Shown here: positions 19,835 through 28,269 of the stretch, in pieces | Numbering within the stretch: the stretch's first letter is position 1 | How the letters are laid out: each line of letters opens with the position of its first letter | Assembly (NCBI RefSeq): GCF_001999245.1 | Contig: NZ_CP019630.1 | Span: 3,092,501 to 3,156,500, forward strand | DNA from: Roseibium algicola | Lineage (GTDB): Bacteria; Pseudomonadota; Alphaproteobacteria; Rhizobiales; Stappiaceae | Direction: 5' to 3' | DNA length: 64,000 nucleotides | Position numbers and translations under genes: made by a program | Notes under the pieces: model-generated | Databases searched by the model: none | Told to the model about the DNA's origin: nothing | Seen by the model: only the letters and a program-made list of their open reading frames with translations

Positions 19835-19943
19835 GTTTCCTCCCAGTCCGGAACCAGGCCCCGGACAGCTATTACCATGGCAGAAGAGGCAGTGTTCGCA
19901 ACAGGAGATTGGTTACTGTTGTTTCGCTGGCAAAAGAAAAGAG

Positions 19944-19979
19944 TTACAAATATTACAAGCCTTACAAATGTGACAAGCA
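19944..19979. promoter_or_regulatory. Four 9-bp tandem direct repeats, probable response-regulator site
   Basis: TTACAAata, TTACAAgcc, TTACAAatg and TGACAAgca follow one another with an exact 9-bp period, in the divergent gap between the importer operon and the two-component genes. PhoB/OmpR-type regulators bind tandem direct repeats, so this is the likely binding array of the adjacent response regulator. Confidence 0.65.
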
Positions 19980-20045
19980 ATTGAAAAACCAAGGCTTTGC
20001 ATAATACGGCTCTATGCATATGATGTCACTCGGGAGGACATAGGT

Positions 20046-20789
20046 TTGCTGAACGAAGGCATCAAGATCCTGATCGTGGAGGACGATCAGGATATGGCGG
20101 AACTGATATCGGATCTTCTGGAAGCCGAAGGCTGGTCGCCGGTTGCCGCGCGCTCGGCGGAAGAAGCTGCGCGGATCCTGCCGGAGCATGCCTTTCATCT
20201 GGTTCTGGTCGATCATAACCTGCCGGGCATGTCCGGCCGGGTGTTTGCGCAGAAGCTGCGGTCGCAGACCGATATCGGCATTGTCATGGTGACGGCCGCC
20301 GGTAGCGCCGCAGAGCGGGTGCTTGGCCTTGAAACCGCCGCCGACGATTATGTGGTCAAGCCGTTCGAGCCGATTGAACTCACCGCCCGGATCAAGGCGG
20401 TGCTCCGGCGGATGCATCCGTCCCTGCGCGGCAGCGACAAGGACACCATCAGCGTTCAGCACGAGCCGACCGCGCTGCTTCTGGGCGACTGGGTGATCGA
20501 TCTCGTCAATCGCAAGGCCGTCTGCACGTCTCACCCGACCCGGACGCTGACGTCGTCGGAATTTTCCCTGCTGGAGATCCTGGCATCGACGCCGAACGAA
20601 CCGGTGAGCCGGACCAAGATCCTGGAACAGCTGGGCGCGGAAACAGACCGGCTGATCGATCGCAACGTCGATGTTCTGGTCCTGCGGCTTCGCCGCAAGA
20701 TCGAGCGAAACCCGGATCTGCCGCAACATATCAAGACCCGCCGGGGGAAGGGCTATATCCTGCATCAGGATCCCGCCCATGCACCTTAA
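20046..20789 (+). CDS. OmpR/PhoB-family response regulator
   Basis: The 247-aa protein has an N-terminal receiver domain (acidic pocket EDD at 12-14, phospho-acceptor D56 in LVDHNLPG, T83 and K105 in DDYVVKPFEP) and a C-terminal winged helix (TLTSSEFSLLEILASTPNEPVSR...RNVDVLVLRLRRKIE...IKTRRGKGYIL). The start is TTG at 20046, with GGAGG 8 nt upstream. The stop is directly followed by the ATG of the histidine kinase. It is divergent from the AfuABC-like operon, which is the probable target. Confidence 0.92.
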   Translation: MLNEGIKILIVEDDQDMAELISDLLEAEGWSPVAARSAEEAARILPEHAFHLVLVDHNLPGMSGRVFAQKLRSQTDIGIVMVTAAGSAAERVLGLETAADDYVVKPFEPIELTARIKAVLRRMHPSLRGSDKDTISVQHEPTALLLGDWVIDLVNRKAVCTSHPTRTLTSSEFSLLEILASTPNEPVSRTKILEQLGAETDRLIDRNVDVLVLRLRRKIERNPDLPQHIKTRRGKGYILHQDPAHAP

Positions 20790-22907
20790 ATGATCAGTCG
20801 GCCGGTTCTTTCTTCCATTGCCTTCAGGCTGCCTGCCGCCATCGCGCTGATCTGCGCCGTCGCCTTCACGCTGTCGGCCATCGCGATCTACGGGCTTTTG
20901 AAGGCGCGTGAGGAAACCGCCGCTTACGGGCTGCAGGCCTTCACTAGTCTGGCTGATGCCGCGCTGGTCTCCAGGCAGGTGTCTGACCTCGTCTCCAGTG
21001 CGCCTTTCCTGATGAATGCGACCTCGCCCTACACCGTCTCTGGCAAGAGCCGGCTGCTGGTGGAGCAGGTCGACCAGTTGTTGAGTTCGCTTCCTGACTA
21101 TCCGCCGGGCAAGGAGACCTACCGGGCTGCCAACACACGAATCTTCGAACTTCTCGGGCAGATCCGTGCGCAGACGCTCGCGCTGTCTGCCAAGGCCGAA
21201 ACCGCCCAGCACTACAAAGAAGAAGTCTCCTCCGCGCTCGGCATGATCGCCGTTGCCGACACGGCCAGCCAGAAGGAACCTCGCCAGCGTCTCAATGCCA
21301 TCGTGCATTCCGTGTCGAGTGCGGGCAGCCTGTTTCAGCTTGGCGAGTTGAAGCGGCGCTATGTGGCGGAGCCTGCCGCGGCCTCATTGCCGCCGTCGGA
21401 CCTCAGGCCCTATGAGCGGGTTTTCGAGGCACAGACCAGCTATCTCCTGGAAATGTTCGCCGTGCGCAGCGCAATTGCCAGACTGCACACGGTGGCGCGG
21501 GAGCTGTCCCTTGCGACGGAAACCCAGTCGGGCATCGTGACGGAAACTCTCAACCGGGATTTCCAGTCGACCTCGGCCACCCTGCAGCAGCTTCTGGTGA
21601 TCGTTGCCGTGGCTTCACTGCTGGTGTTGACCATGGCAGTGATGTCGATCCGTTCGGTCATCCGGGTATCGAAAGGCATCGTTTCGCTGTCCAGCGGCAT
21701 GAACGCCCTTGCCAAGGGGCAGAAGGATGTCGGCCCGCCCGTCTATCAGGGGGATGAAACCGAGCTTCTGAACCTGCAGCAGGCCTTTCTCGCTTTCAAG
21801 GAAAGCGTTGACCGGGTCACACGTCTGCGGCGCACGGCGGAGGCCGCTGCCAGGACGATCCGTTCTACCTTCCGCAGCATGAATGAGGGCATTGCCATCT
21901 TCGATGCTGCCGGCAAACCGGTCACCATGAACCGGCGGGTCATCGAATTGCTGGGTCACAAGGGTGCTGCCCGCAAGCTGCCTCTTGTCCAGTTTCTGGA
22001 GCCGGTCCCGGAAATCCGGACCGAACTGCTTCCGGGTGCGCCCGACGGCAGACCCCTGAGCGCACCCTTTTCCGTGCGTCATCGTTCCGAGAACGGGTCG
22101 GTGACGGAAATCTCGCTGTCGCGGCAAAGCGATGACGGTGTCGTGCTGCTCGCCCGGGATGTGACCTTGCTGGACCGGCAGGAGACGGAGGCGGCCAAGG
22201 CCCAGAGGCTTGACGGCATCATGCGCCTGACGCATCAGCTCAGCCATGAGGTGGGCAACACCATCGGCATCATTACCGGAAGCCTCGGACTGCTGGAGCG
22301 GGACGGCGGCTTCAGCGATCGCCAAGCCCGCAACATTGCCCGCATTCGCAAGGCGGCGGATCGAGGTCGATCGCTTGCCAGCAGCATGTTGACCATCGGC
22401 CGTCAGCAGCCTGCCAACCTCAGTCGCATCGGTATGTCCTCGTTGCTGCGCGGCATGGCGGACATTCTGGAAATTGCCATCGGCGAGAAATGCAGTCTGA
22501 AACTGGATCTGGACGACAGCTTGCCACCGCTGGTGCTGGATCCGGAACTGTTCGAGCAATCGGTACTCAATCTCTGCCTGAATTCGGCAGCGGCGATGCC
22601 CGACGGCGGCGAAGTGCAGGTTGCCACATTTTCAAACGGGGACGCGGTCGTGGTCGCTGTCCGGGACACGGGCATCGGCATGAGCCGGGAGGAGGTCGAC
22701 AAGGCCTTCGAGCCCTATTTCACCACCAAGACCAGCGAGGGCGGCGCGGGGCTGGGCCTCGCTGTCGTCTATGGCTTCGTTCGCCAAAGCGGCGGCACGG
22801 CAAATATCTTCTCCGAGCCGGGCAAGGGCACGACCGTCGAATTGCGGTTTCCGCAAGACGTGGAAGAAGCCGGGGAAATCACTCCGCGCATCGAGGTCGT
22901 TTCCTGA
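20790..22907 (+). CDS. Membrane sensor histidine kinase
   Basis: The 705-aa protein has an N-terminal membrane helix (about 12-35), a mostly helical periplasmic sensor region (about 36-265), a second membrane helix (about 268-292), a HAMP-like linker, a PAS-like segment (about 355-460), the phospho-acceptor box LTHQLSHEVGN with H486, and the ATPase domain (N box LNLCLNSAAAMPDGG, DTGIGMS, FTTKTSEGGAGLGLAVV, GKGTTVEL). The His is followed by EVGN rather than ExxNP. The layout recalls PgtB/TorS-type sensors that watch periplasmic receptors. It pairs with the response regulator just before it. Confidence 0.92.
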   Translation: MISRPVLSSIAFRLPAAIALICAVAFTLSAIAIYGLLKAREETAAYGLQAFTSLADAALVSRQVSDLVSSAPFLMNATSPYTVSGKSRLLVEQVDQLLSSLPDYPPGKETYRAANTRIFELLGQIRAQTLALSAKAETAQHYKEEVSSALGMIAVADTASQKEPRQRLNAIVHSVSSAGSLFQLGELKRRYVAEPAAASLPPSDLRPYERVFEAQTSYLLEMFAVRSAIARLHTVARELSLATETQSGIVTETLNRDFQSTSATLQQLLVIVAVASLLVLTMAVMSIRSVIRVSKGIVSLSSGMNALAKGQKDVGPPVYQGDETELLNLQQAFLAFKESVDRVTRLRRTAEAAARTIRSTFRSMNEGIAIFDAAGKPVTMNRRVIELLGHKGAARKLPLVQFLEPVPEIRTELLPGAPDGRPLSAPFSVRHRSENGSVTEISLSRQSDDGVVLLARDVTLLDRQETEAAKAQRLDGIMRLTHQLSHEVGNTIGIITGSLGLLERDGGFSDRQARNIARIRKAADRGRSLASSMLTIGRQQPANLSRIGMSSLLRGMADILEIAIGEKCSLKLDLDDSLPPLVLDPELFEQSVLNLCLNSAAAMPDGGEVQVATFSNGDAVVVAVRDTGIGMSREEVDKAFEPYFTTKTSEGGAGLGLAVVYGFVRQSGGTANIFSEPGKGTTVELRFPQDVEEAGEITPRIEVVS

Positions 22908-22977
22908 GGTGCCGACCATCCATCTGCGGAACGTTTCCAAGTTCATCGTATTCGGAACCACCTCACTACCTGAGTCA

Positions 22978-23006
22978 CCCCGGACAAGCGAAGCGCAGAT
23001 CCGGGG
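22978..23006. repeat. Intergenic palindromic repeat, copy 2 (inverted)
   Basis: CCCCGGA and TCCGGGG arms flank CAAGCGAAGCGCAGA, whose reverse complement matches the centre of copy 1 (8981-9009) at 13 of 15 positions. GTCA precedes the first arm. Confidence 0.7.
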
Positions 23007-23089
23007 CCTACTCGCGAAGCCGCTTGCTGAAGCCGATGTCATCGTCTTGATGGTTGCTGCACCTTGCGAACGCTCTGGAAATGAGTGGG

Positions 23090-23117
23090 CCCCGGGTCTC
23101 GCGATGCTCGCCCGGGG
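23090..23117. repeat. Related palindromic repeat, opposite orientation to copy 2
   Basis: CCCCGGG and CCCGGGG arms flank TCTCGCGATGCTCG and are followed by TGAC. Together with copy 2 it makes a head-to-head pair with GTCACCCCGG at one outer edge and CCGGGGTGAC at the other, as in bacterial interspersed mosaic elements. Confidence 0.6.
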
Positions 23118-23315
23118 TGACGCAGGGGGGTGTTGTGAAGTGGGGGCAATTTCTGATGCAGTGCTGAGCCGGCGAGAGCCTAGCTGCCTTAAGCCGTTGA
23201 TAAGGCGGAGATGTCTGGAGACTTTGAGCAATGCGAACGTATTGCGGAATGTTGTCCAACCCGATCATCGATCTCGTCTGTCTCTCCAATTTCACCTCCT
23301 TGCAAAATTCCACTC

Positions 23316-23372
23316 TTGACTCATTTGGAACGTTCCAGTAATTGTTCCGATCAAGAAATTGGAACGTTCCAA
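23316..23372 (+). promoter_or_regulatory. Promoter with two LacI-type operators
   Basis: A -35-like TTGACT (23316) and -10-like TAATTG (23339) are 17 bp apart. Two palindromes with core TGGAACGTTCCA are present: 23325-23338, inside the spacer, and 23359-23372 (perfect TTGGAACGTTCCAA), downstream of the -10. The CG-centred form is typical of LacI-family sites. Centres are 34 bp apart. The promoter drives the operon starting at 23399. Confidence 0.75.
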
Positions 23373-23398
23373 AATTAAGAGTTATTCGGGAGGAATGG

Positions 23399-24397
23399 AT
23401 GCGTTGGGCCCTTATCGGTGCAAGCCGAATTGCGTCGAGTTATATGATCGATGCGATACGCTCGCAGAATGCCGACATCCAGTCCGTCCTGAGTTCGGAT
23501 GCGGCCCGCGGCGAGGCGTATGCCCGTGAGCATGGTATTGCCGACAGCTTCACGGATCTGGATGCGCTCCTTGCGGATGACAGTGTCGACGCGGTCTATA
23601 TTTCCACCACCAACGAAAAGCACCATGCGCAGGCGCTGGCCGCGATCGCTGCCGGAAAGCATGTGCTGTGCGAAAAACCGCTGGCCATGAACCTGGATGA
23701 GGCCGGTGAAATGGTTCGCACTGCCGCCGGCAAGGGTGTGGTCTTTGCGACCAATCATCATTTGCGCAATGCCGGGTCTCATCTGGCCATCCGCGAGCTG
23801 ATCGCTTCCGGCCGCATCGGCAAGGTGTTGAGCGCACGCGTCTTCCATGCGGTCAACCTGCCGGACGCGTTGCGCGGCTGGCGCATCAACGATGCGTCCG
23901 CCGGTGGCGGCGTCATTCCCGATATCACCGTGCATGACGCGGACACCATCCGCTTCCACCTGGGTGAAGACCCGCAGGAAGTCGTTGCCAAGGCAGCAGC
24001 CTCAGGCCTCGGAGAAGGGGTCGAGGACAGCGTGATGTCCGTCTGGTCGATGCCGTCGGGTGCCATGGTGCAGTCGCATGAAAGCTTCACGCATAAATTT
24101 GCGGGAACCGGCATCGAGTTTCACGGCACGGATGGGTCGATCTTCGCCCGCAACGTCATGACCCAGGAACCTGTCGGAGCGGTTCGTCTGGTCGATGCGG
24201 ATGGCGAACACGAGATCTCCTACGACAAGCATAACCTCTACCACCGCGCGCTCGGCCTCTTTGCCGATGCGGTCAACGGCAAGGGGCGTCCTTCTGCCGA
24301 TGGTGTCGACGGGGTCAAGTCGCTGGCGGTCGCCCTTGCCGTGCGCGAGGCCGCGCAGTCCGGCAAGGCTGTTGCCGTCAATTACGGAGGCTTCTGA
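23399..24397 (+). CDS. Gfo/Idh/MocA-family oxidoreductase (operon leader)
   Basis: The 332-aa protein has the N-terminal Rossmann motif (RWALIGASRIASSYM) and the family signature HVLCEKPLAMNLDEAGE, then a C-terminal domain with SAGGGVIPDITVHDADTIRFHLG, in which the HDADT segment keeps the catalytic-type His. It should oxidise or reduce a sugar or sugar-acid with NAD(P). The ATG at 23399 has GGAGG 5 nt upstream and lies 27 bp after the second LacI-type operator. It overlaps nothing and is followed 2 bp later by the CoA-transferase gene. Confidence 0.88.
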   Translation: MRWALIGASRIASSYMIDAIRSQNADIQSVLSSDAARGEAYAREHGIADSFTDLDALLADDSVDAVYISTTNEKHHAQALAAIAAGKHVLCEKPLAMNLDEAGEMVRTAAGKGVVFATNHHLRNAGSHLAIRELIASGRIGKVLSARVFHAVNLPDALRGWRINDASAGGGVIPDITVHDADTIRFHLGEDPQEVVAKAAASGLGEGVEDSVMSVWSMPSGAMVQSHESFTHKFAGTGIEFHGTDGSIFARNVMTQEPVGAVRLVDADGEHEISYDKHNLYHRALGLFADAVNGKGRPSADGVDGVKSLAVALAVREAAQSGKAVAVNYGGF

Positions 24398-24399
24398 AC

Positions 24400-25974
24400 A
24401 TGACCTCCAAGATCGTTTCCATGGCGGATGCCGCCGCCCGCATTCAGGACGGCGCGGTCATCACCGTTTCCTCTTCCTCCGGTCTCGGGTGCCCGGACAA
24501 GATCCTTGAGGCCATTGGCACAAGGTTCGATAGTGAAGGGCACCCGAGAAACCTCACGACGCTCCATCCCATTGCCGCCGGCGACATGTACGGCATCAAG
24601 GGGATCGACCACCTTGCCAAGGATGGTCTGCTGTCGACCATCATTGCAGGGTCCTACCCCTCCGGTCCGTCCAACCTGCCGATGCCGGCGATCTGGCAGA
24701 TGCTGGTGGAGAACCGGGTAGCTGCCTACAACGTGCCTTCCGGCATCCTGTTCGACATGCACAGGGATGTTGCGGCCCGCCGCCCGGGCGTCATGACCAA
24801 GGTCGGTCTCGACACTTTCGTCGACCCGATCCGTCAGGGTTGTGCCATGAACGATGTTGCGGCAGACCGGCCCATCGTGTCCCGGCTGGAGCTTGGCGGC
24901 GAAACCTGGCTGCATTTTCCGAACATCGTGCCGGACGTCGCGATCATTCGGGCAACGACTGCGGATGAACGCGGCAACCTCACCTACGAACATGAAGGCG
25001 CCTATCTCGGCGGCCTGGAGCAGGCGATTGCCGTGCGCAATCACGGCGGCCTGGTGATCGCGCAGGTGAAGCGCGTGACGGCCTCGGGTTCGCTGCGTCC
25101 GCACGATGTTCGTGTGCCCGGTCATCTGGTCGATCTCATCGTTGTCGATCCGGACCAGCGCCAGACCACGGAAACCGGTTACGACCCGGCGATTTCGGGC
25201 GAGATCATGCGGCCATGGTCCAGCTTCTCGCTTGCCGAGCACGGCATCGAGAAGGTTGTCGCCCGCCGGGCAGCAATGGAACTCAAGTCCGGCCAGACGG
25301 CAAACCTCGGCTTCGGCATTTCGGCGATGGTGCCACGCGTGCTGCTGGAAGCCGGTCAGGAACAGGCCGTCACCTGGGCGATCGAGCAAGGTGCGACCGG
25401 CGGCATGCCGCTGACGGGTTTTGCTTTCGGCTGCGCCTCCAACGCCGATGCTTACATGCCGTCGCCGCAGCAGTTTACCTACTTCCAGGGCGGCGGTTTC
25501 GATGTCTCCTTCCTGTCCTTCCTGGAGATCGATCTGGATGGCAACGTCAATGTCTCCAAGCTCGGCAAGAAGCCCTATCTGACCGCAGGTTGCGGCGGGT
25601 TTGTCGACATTACTGCGAACGCGCGCAAGATCGTGTTTTCGGGTCTTTTCGAGGCGGGTGCCGATCTGGAGTTGACGGAAGACGCACTGAAGGTGCGGAC
25701 GCCGGGCAAGTTCACCAAGATGGTGGACGAGGTCGAGCATGTCACTTTCTCCGGCCGCAGGGCGAAGGAACTCGGCCAGGACGTCATCTATGTGACCGAG
25801 CGCTGCGTTATCCACCTGACCGATGCAGGCCTGGTGGCGACGGAGATCATGCCGGGTATCGATCCGGCACGTGACATCGTCGATGCTTCGAAGGGCCGGG
25901 TGCGGCTCGCAAACGATCTGGTCGAGATGCCGAAAGCGCTTCTGTCCAGAGGTGCGATGGAGCTGAGCCTGTGA
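24400..25974 (+). CDS. Family I CoA-transferase (YdiF/propionate CoA-transferase-like)
   Basis: The 524-aa protein contains both the alpha-like (SSSSGLGCPDKILEAIG at the start) and beta-like halves of a class I CoA-transferase in one chain. The covalent-intermediate glutamate is probably E329 in TWAIEQGATGGMP, which aligns with the ESGxxGG loop of propionate CoA-transferases. The enzyme moves CoA between acyl-CoA and a carboxylic acid, avoiding ATP use. It is coupled to the next gene by a GTGA overlap. In this operon it would activate an acid made by the oxidoreductase or aldehyde dehydrogenase. Confidence 0.88.
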   Translation: MTSKIVSMADAAARIQDGAVITVSSSSGLGCPDKILEAIGTRFDSEGHPRNLTTLHPIAAGDMYGIKGIDHLAKDGLLSTIIAGSYPSGPSNLPMPAIWQMLVENRVAAYNVPSGILFDMHRDVAARRPGVMTKVGLDTFVDPIRQGCAMNDVAADRPIVSRLELGGETWLHFPNIVPDVAIIRATTADERGNLTYEHEGAYLGGLEQAIAVRNHGGLVIAQVKRVTASGSLRPHDVRVPGHLVDLIVVDPDQRQTTETGYDPAISGEIMRPWSSFSLAEHGIEKVVARRAAMELKSGQTANLGFGISAMVPRVLLEAGQEQAVTWAIEQGATGGMPLTGFAFGCASNADAYMPSPQQFTYFQGGGFDVSFLSFLEIDLDGNVNVSKLGKKPYLTAGCGGFVDITANARKIVFSGLFEAGADLELTEDALKVRTPGKFTKMVDEVEHVTFSGRRAKELGQDVIYVTERCVIHLTDAGLVATEIMPGIDPARDIVDASKGRVRLANDLVEMPKALLSRGAMELSL

Positions 25975-26744
25975 GCGCGCTGCATCTCATCCGTCATGGG
26001 GCAATCGCCGAGCTGAAGCTGGACAATCCGGCCAAGCTGAATGCGTTCACGCTCGACATGCTGAAGGCGGTTGAGCCCTTTTGCGATGAGCTGGAGCGCG
26101 ATGCGTCGATCCTTGCGGTGGTGATTACAGCGGAGGAGAGCAAGGCCTTTTGTGCCGGTGCGGACATTCTCGAATGGTCCGAGCTGTCGCCTTACGACTT
26201 TGCCCGCCACTGGGTGCGCGAAGGTCACCGGGTTTTTGACCGGCTGGCGCGGCTTTCCAAGCCGACGGTGGCTGCGCTTGGCGCGCACGCTTTTGGTGGC
26301 GGACTGGAGTTTGCAGCGACCGCCGATATCCGCGTGATGGCGCCAAGGGCGACGCTGGCGCTGCCGGAAGCATCCGTCGGCATCGTACCGGGCTGGTCCG
26401 GCACGCAGCGGTTGATCCGTTTGCTGGGTGAGCCGATGGTGAAGGAAATGGCCCTGTTCGGCCGGCGCATTTCCGCAGAACGTGCCTATGCGGCGGGCTT
26501 TGCAGCCGAGATATCCGACGATCCGGCTTCAGCTGCGTTCGAGATGGCCGAGAAGCTGGCCGACAAATCGTCCCGGGCCGTGGAAGTGGCCAAATACATG
26601 ATCCATGCCGCCGTGGGTGAAGATCGCAGTGCCATGATCGAGGCGCTCGGCTCCGGCATGATCAGTCCGACAGAAGATCGCAACGAGGGCGTTACCGCCT
26701 TCCGTGAAAAGCGCAAACCGAATTTCCTGGAAGTTAAGTCATGA
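25971..26744 (+). CDS. Enoyl-CoA hydratase/isomerase-family protein
   Basis: The 257-aa crotonase-fold enzyme shows oxyanion-hole segments ESKAFCAGADI and GAHAFGGGLEFA. Both hydratase glutamates appear conserved (LPEASVGIVPGWSGTQRL and MVKEMALFGRRISAERA), so an active hydratase is likely. The start is GTG at 25971, overlapping the CoA-transferase stop, and its end overlaps the aldehyde dehydrogenase start (ATGA). It probably hydrates or dehydrates a CoA thioester formed by the transferase. Confidence 0.88.
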   Translation: MSALHLIRHGAIAELKLDNPAKLNAFTLDMLKAVEPFCDELERDASILAVVITAEESKAFCAGADILEWSELSPYDFARHWVREGHRVFDRLARLSKPTVAALGAHAFGGGLEFAATADIRVMAPRATLALPEASVGIVPGWSGTQRLIRLLGEPMVKEMALFGRRISAERAYAAGFAAEISDDPASAAFEMAEKLADKSSRAVEVAKYMIHAAVGEDRSAMIEALGSGMISPTEDRNEGVTAFREKRKPNFLEVKS

Positions 26745-28261
26745 GTGACCTGAACGTCGTTTCCATCAGCGAAGCAAAACTCCCGGCCGAACCGTTCGTC
26801 GCCCGTCACCTGATCGATGGCGACTGGCGTCAGAGCGCTGACGGCTCAACCTTCGATCGTGTGTCTCCGTCCCATGGCAGCGTTGTCACGAAGGCGGCGA
26901 AGGGCGGTGCCCGTGATGTTGATGCGGCGGTTTCCGCCGCGCGGCTTGCTTTCGACAAGGGACGCTGGTCGCGCACCAGCGGCAAGGAGCGGGCAACGCT
27001 TCTCTTGAAGATCGCCGATCTGATCGACCGGGAACGGGAGCGGATCGCTTATTGGGAAACGCTGGAATCCGGCAAGCCGATCAGTCAGGCCATGGCGGAA
27101 ATTGAAGGCGCGTCCGATATCTGGCGCTTTGCCGCTTCGCTTGCGCGCACCATGCACGGCGAAAGCTACAACTCGCTCGGCAGCGACATGCTCGGCCTGG
27201 TTCTCAAGGAGCCGGTCGGTGTCGTCTCCATCATTACACCGTGGAACTTTCCGTTCCTGATCGCGTCGCAAAAACTGCCTTTCGCGCTTGCTGCCGGCTG
27301 CACTGCGGTAATCAAACCTTCCGAAATGACCCCGGCAACGACGGTCATTCTGGGTGAACTGTGCATCGAAGCCGGTATTCCGGCCGGGGTCGTCAACATC
27401 GTCCTTGGCTATGGCGATCCGGTTGGAACGGCGATGACCGCCGACAAGCGGGTCGACATGGTCACCTTCACCGGTTCGACCGGCGTCGGCAAGGCCATCG
27501 TCAAGGCAGCGGCCGGAACCTTGAAGAAGGTCTCGCTGGAACTTGGTGGCAAGAACCCACAGGTCATCTTCCCTGATGCCGACCTCGAAAGCGCCGTCGA
27601 CGCGGTTGTCTTCGGCGTCTATTTCAATGCAGGCGAATGCTGCAACTCCGGATCCCGGATCATTGTGCACGAAGACATCGCCGAGGCGTTCCTGAAGGCG
27701 ACAGTGGACCTGTCGCGGAAGGTGCCCTTCGGCGATCCTCTGGACCCATCGACCAAGGTCGGCGCGATCATCACGCCCGACCACCAGAGCAAGATCGACA
27801 AATATGTGCGCGATGCCGCGGACGCCGGAGCGACTGTCCACCTGGGTGGGGAAGCCCTGACGGTTCCTGGCCTAGCCGGACAGTTCTACCAGCCGACGAT
27901 CGTTGCGGATGTAAAAAGCGACATGCCGATCGCCCGCGAAGAAGTGTTCGGGCCGGTGCTTTCGGTGCTGACTTTCAAGACGCTGGATGAGGCGATCGAT
28001 CTCGTCAACGATGCCGACTACGGTCTGTCCGCCGGTGTGTGGAGCGAGAACGTTCACACCTGTCTGGAATTCGCCCGCCGGGCGCATGCGGGCACGGTGT
28101 GGACCAACACCTGGATGGATGGTTTTGCGGAACTGCCCTTTGGCGGCGTGAAGGAAAGCGGCCAGGGCAGGGAACTTGGCAAATATGGACTGGACGAGTT
28201 CCTGGAAGCCAAGACCGTGACCATGCGCATCGGCAAGACCCGGGCACCCTGGGTGGCGTGA
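26741..28261 (+). CDS. NAD(P)-dependent aldehyde dehydrogenase
   Basis: The 506-aa protein has the ALDH landmarks: ITPWNFPFLIASQKLPFALAAGCTAVIKPSE, FTGSTGVGKAI, the general-base region LELGGKNPQ, the nucleophile region FNAGECCNSGSR (C301 the likely catalytic Cys), and EEVFGPVLSVL. It is closest in style to betaine-aldehyde/aminobutyraldehyde-type enzymes. It is the last gene of the four-gene operon and converges on the LacI gene, 8 bp away. Substrate is unknown. Confidence 0.92.
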   Translation: MSDLNVVSISEAKLPAEPFVARHLIDGDWRQSADGSTFDRVSPSHGSVVTKAAKGGARDVDAAVSAARLAFDKGRWSRTSGKERATLLLKIADLIDRERERIAYWETLESGKPISQAMAEIEGASDIWRFAASLARTMHGESYNSLGSDMLGLVLKEPVGVVSIITPWNFPFLIASQKLPFALAAGCTAVIKPSEMTPATTVILGELCIEAGIPAGVVNIVLGYGDPVGTAMTADKRVDMVTFTGSTGVGKAIVKAAAGTLKKVSLELGGKNPQVIFPDADLESAVDAVVFGVYFNAGECCNSGSRIIVHEDIAEAFLKATVDLSRKVPFGDPLDPSTKVGAIITPDHQSKIDKYVRDAADAGATVHLGGEALTVPGLAGQFYQPTIVADVKSDMPIAREEVFGPVLSVLTFKTLDEAIDLVNDADYGLSAGVWSENVHTCLEFARRAHAGTVWTNTWMDGFAELPFGGVKESGQGRELGKYGLDEFLEAKTVTMRIGKTRAPWVA

Positions 28262-28269
28262 TGAGCAGG

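Larger units (their letters stand above)
22908..23315. other. Intergenic region with paired palindromic repeats, no gene seen
   Basis: This stretch of about 400 bp separates the histidine kinase from the next promoter. Frames through it are short and lack ribosome-binding sites. Its recognisable content is the pair of REP-like palindromes at 22978-23006 and 23090-23117, in opposite orientation; the rest shows no clear feature. Confidence 0.6.

Noticed and set aside
19962..21308. Long frame antisense to the response regulator and kinase (about 448 codons)
   Set aside because: The opposite strand encodes conserved receiver, HTH and kinase domains; the antisense product is Arg/Gly/Gln-rich without motifs.
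24382..25815. Long frame antisense to the CoA-transferase (about 477 codons)
   Set aside because: Shadow of a conserved enzyme; no start context or domain.
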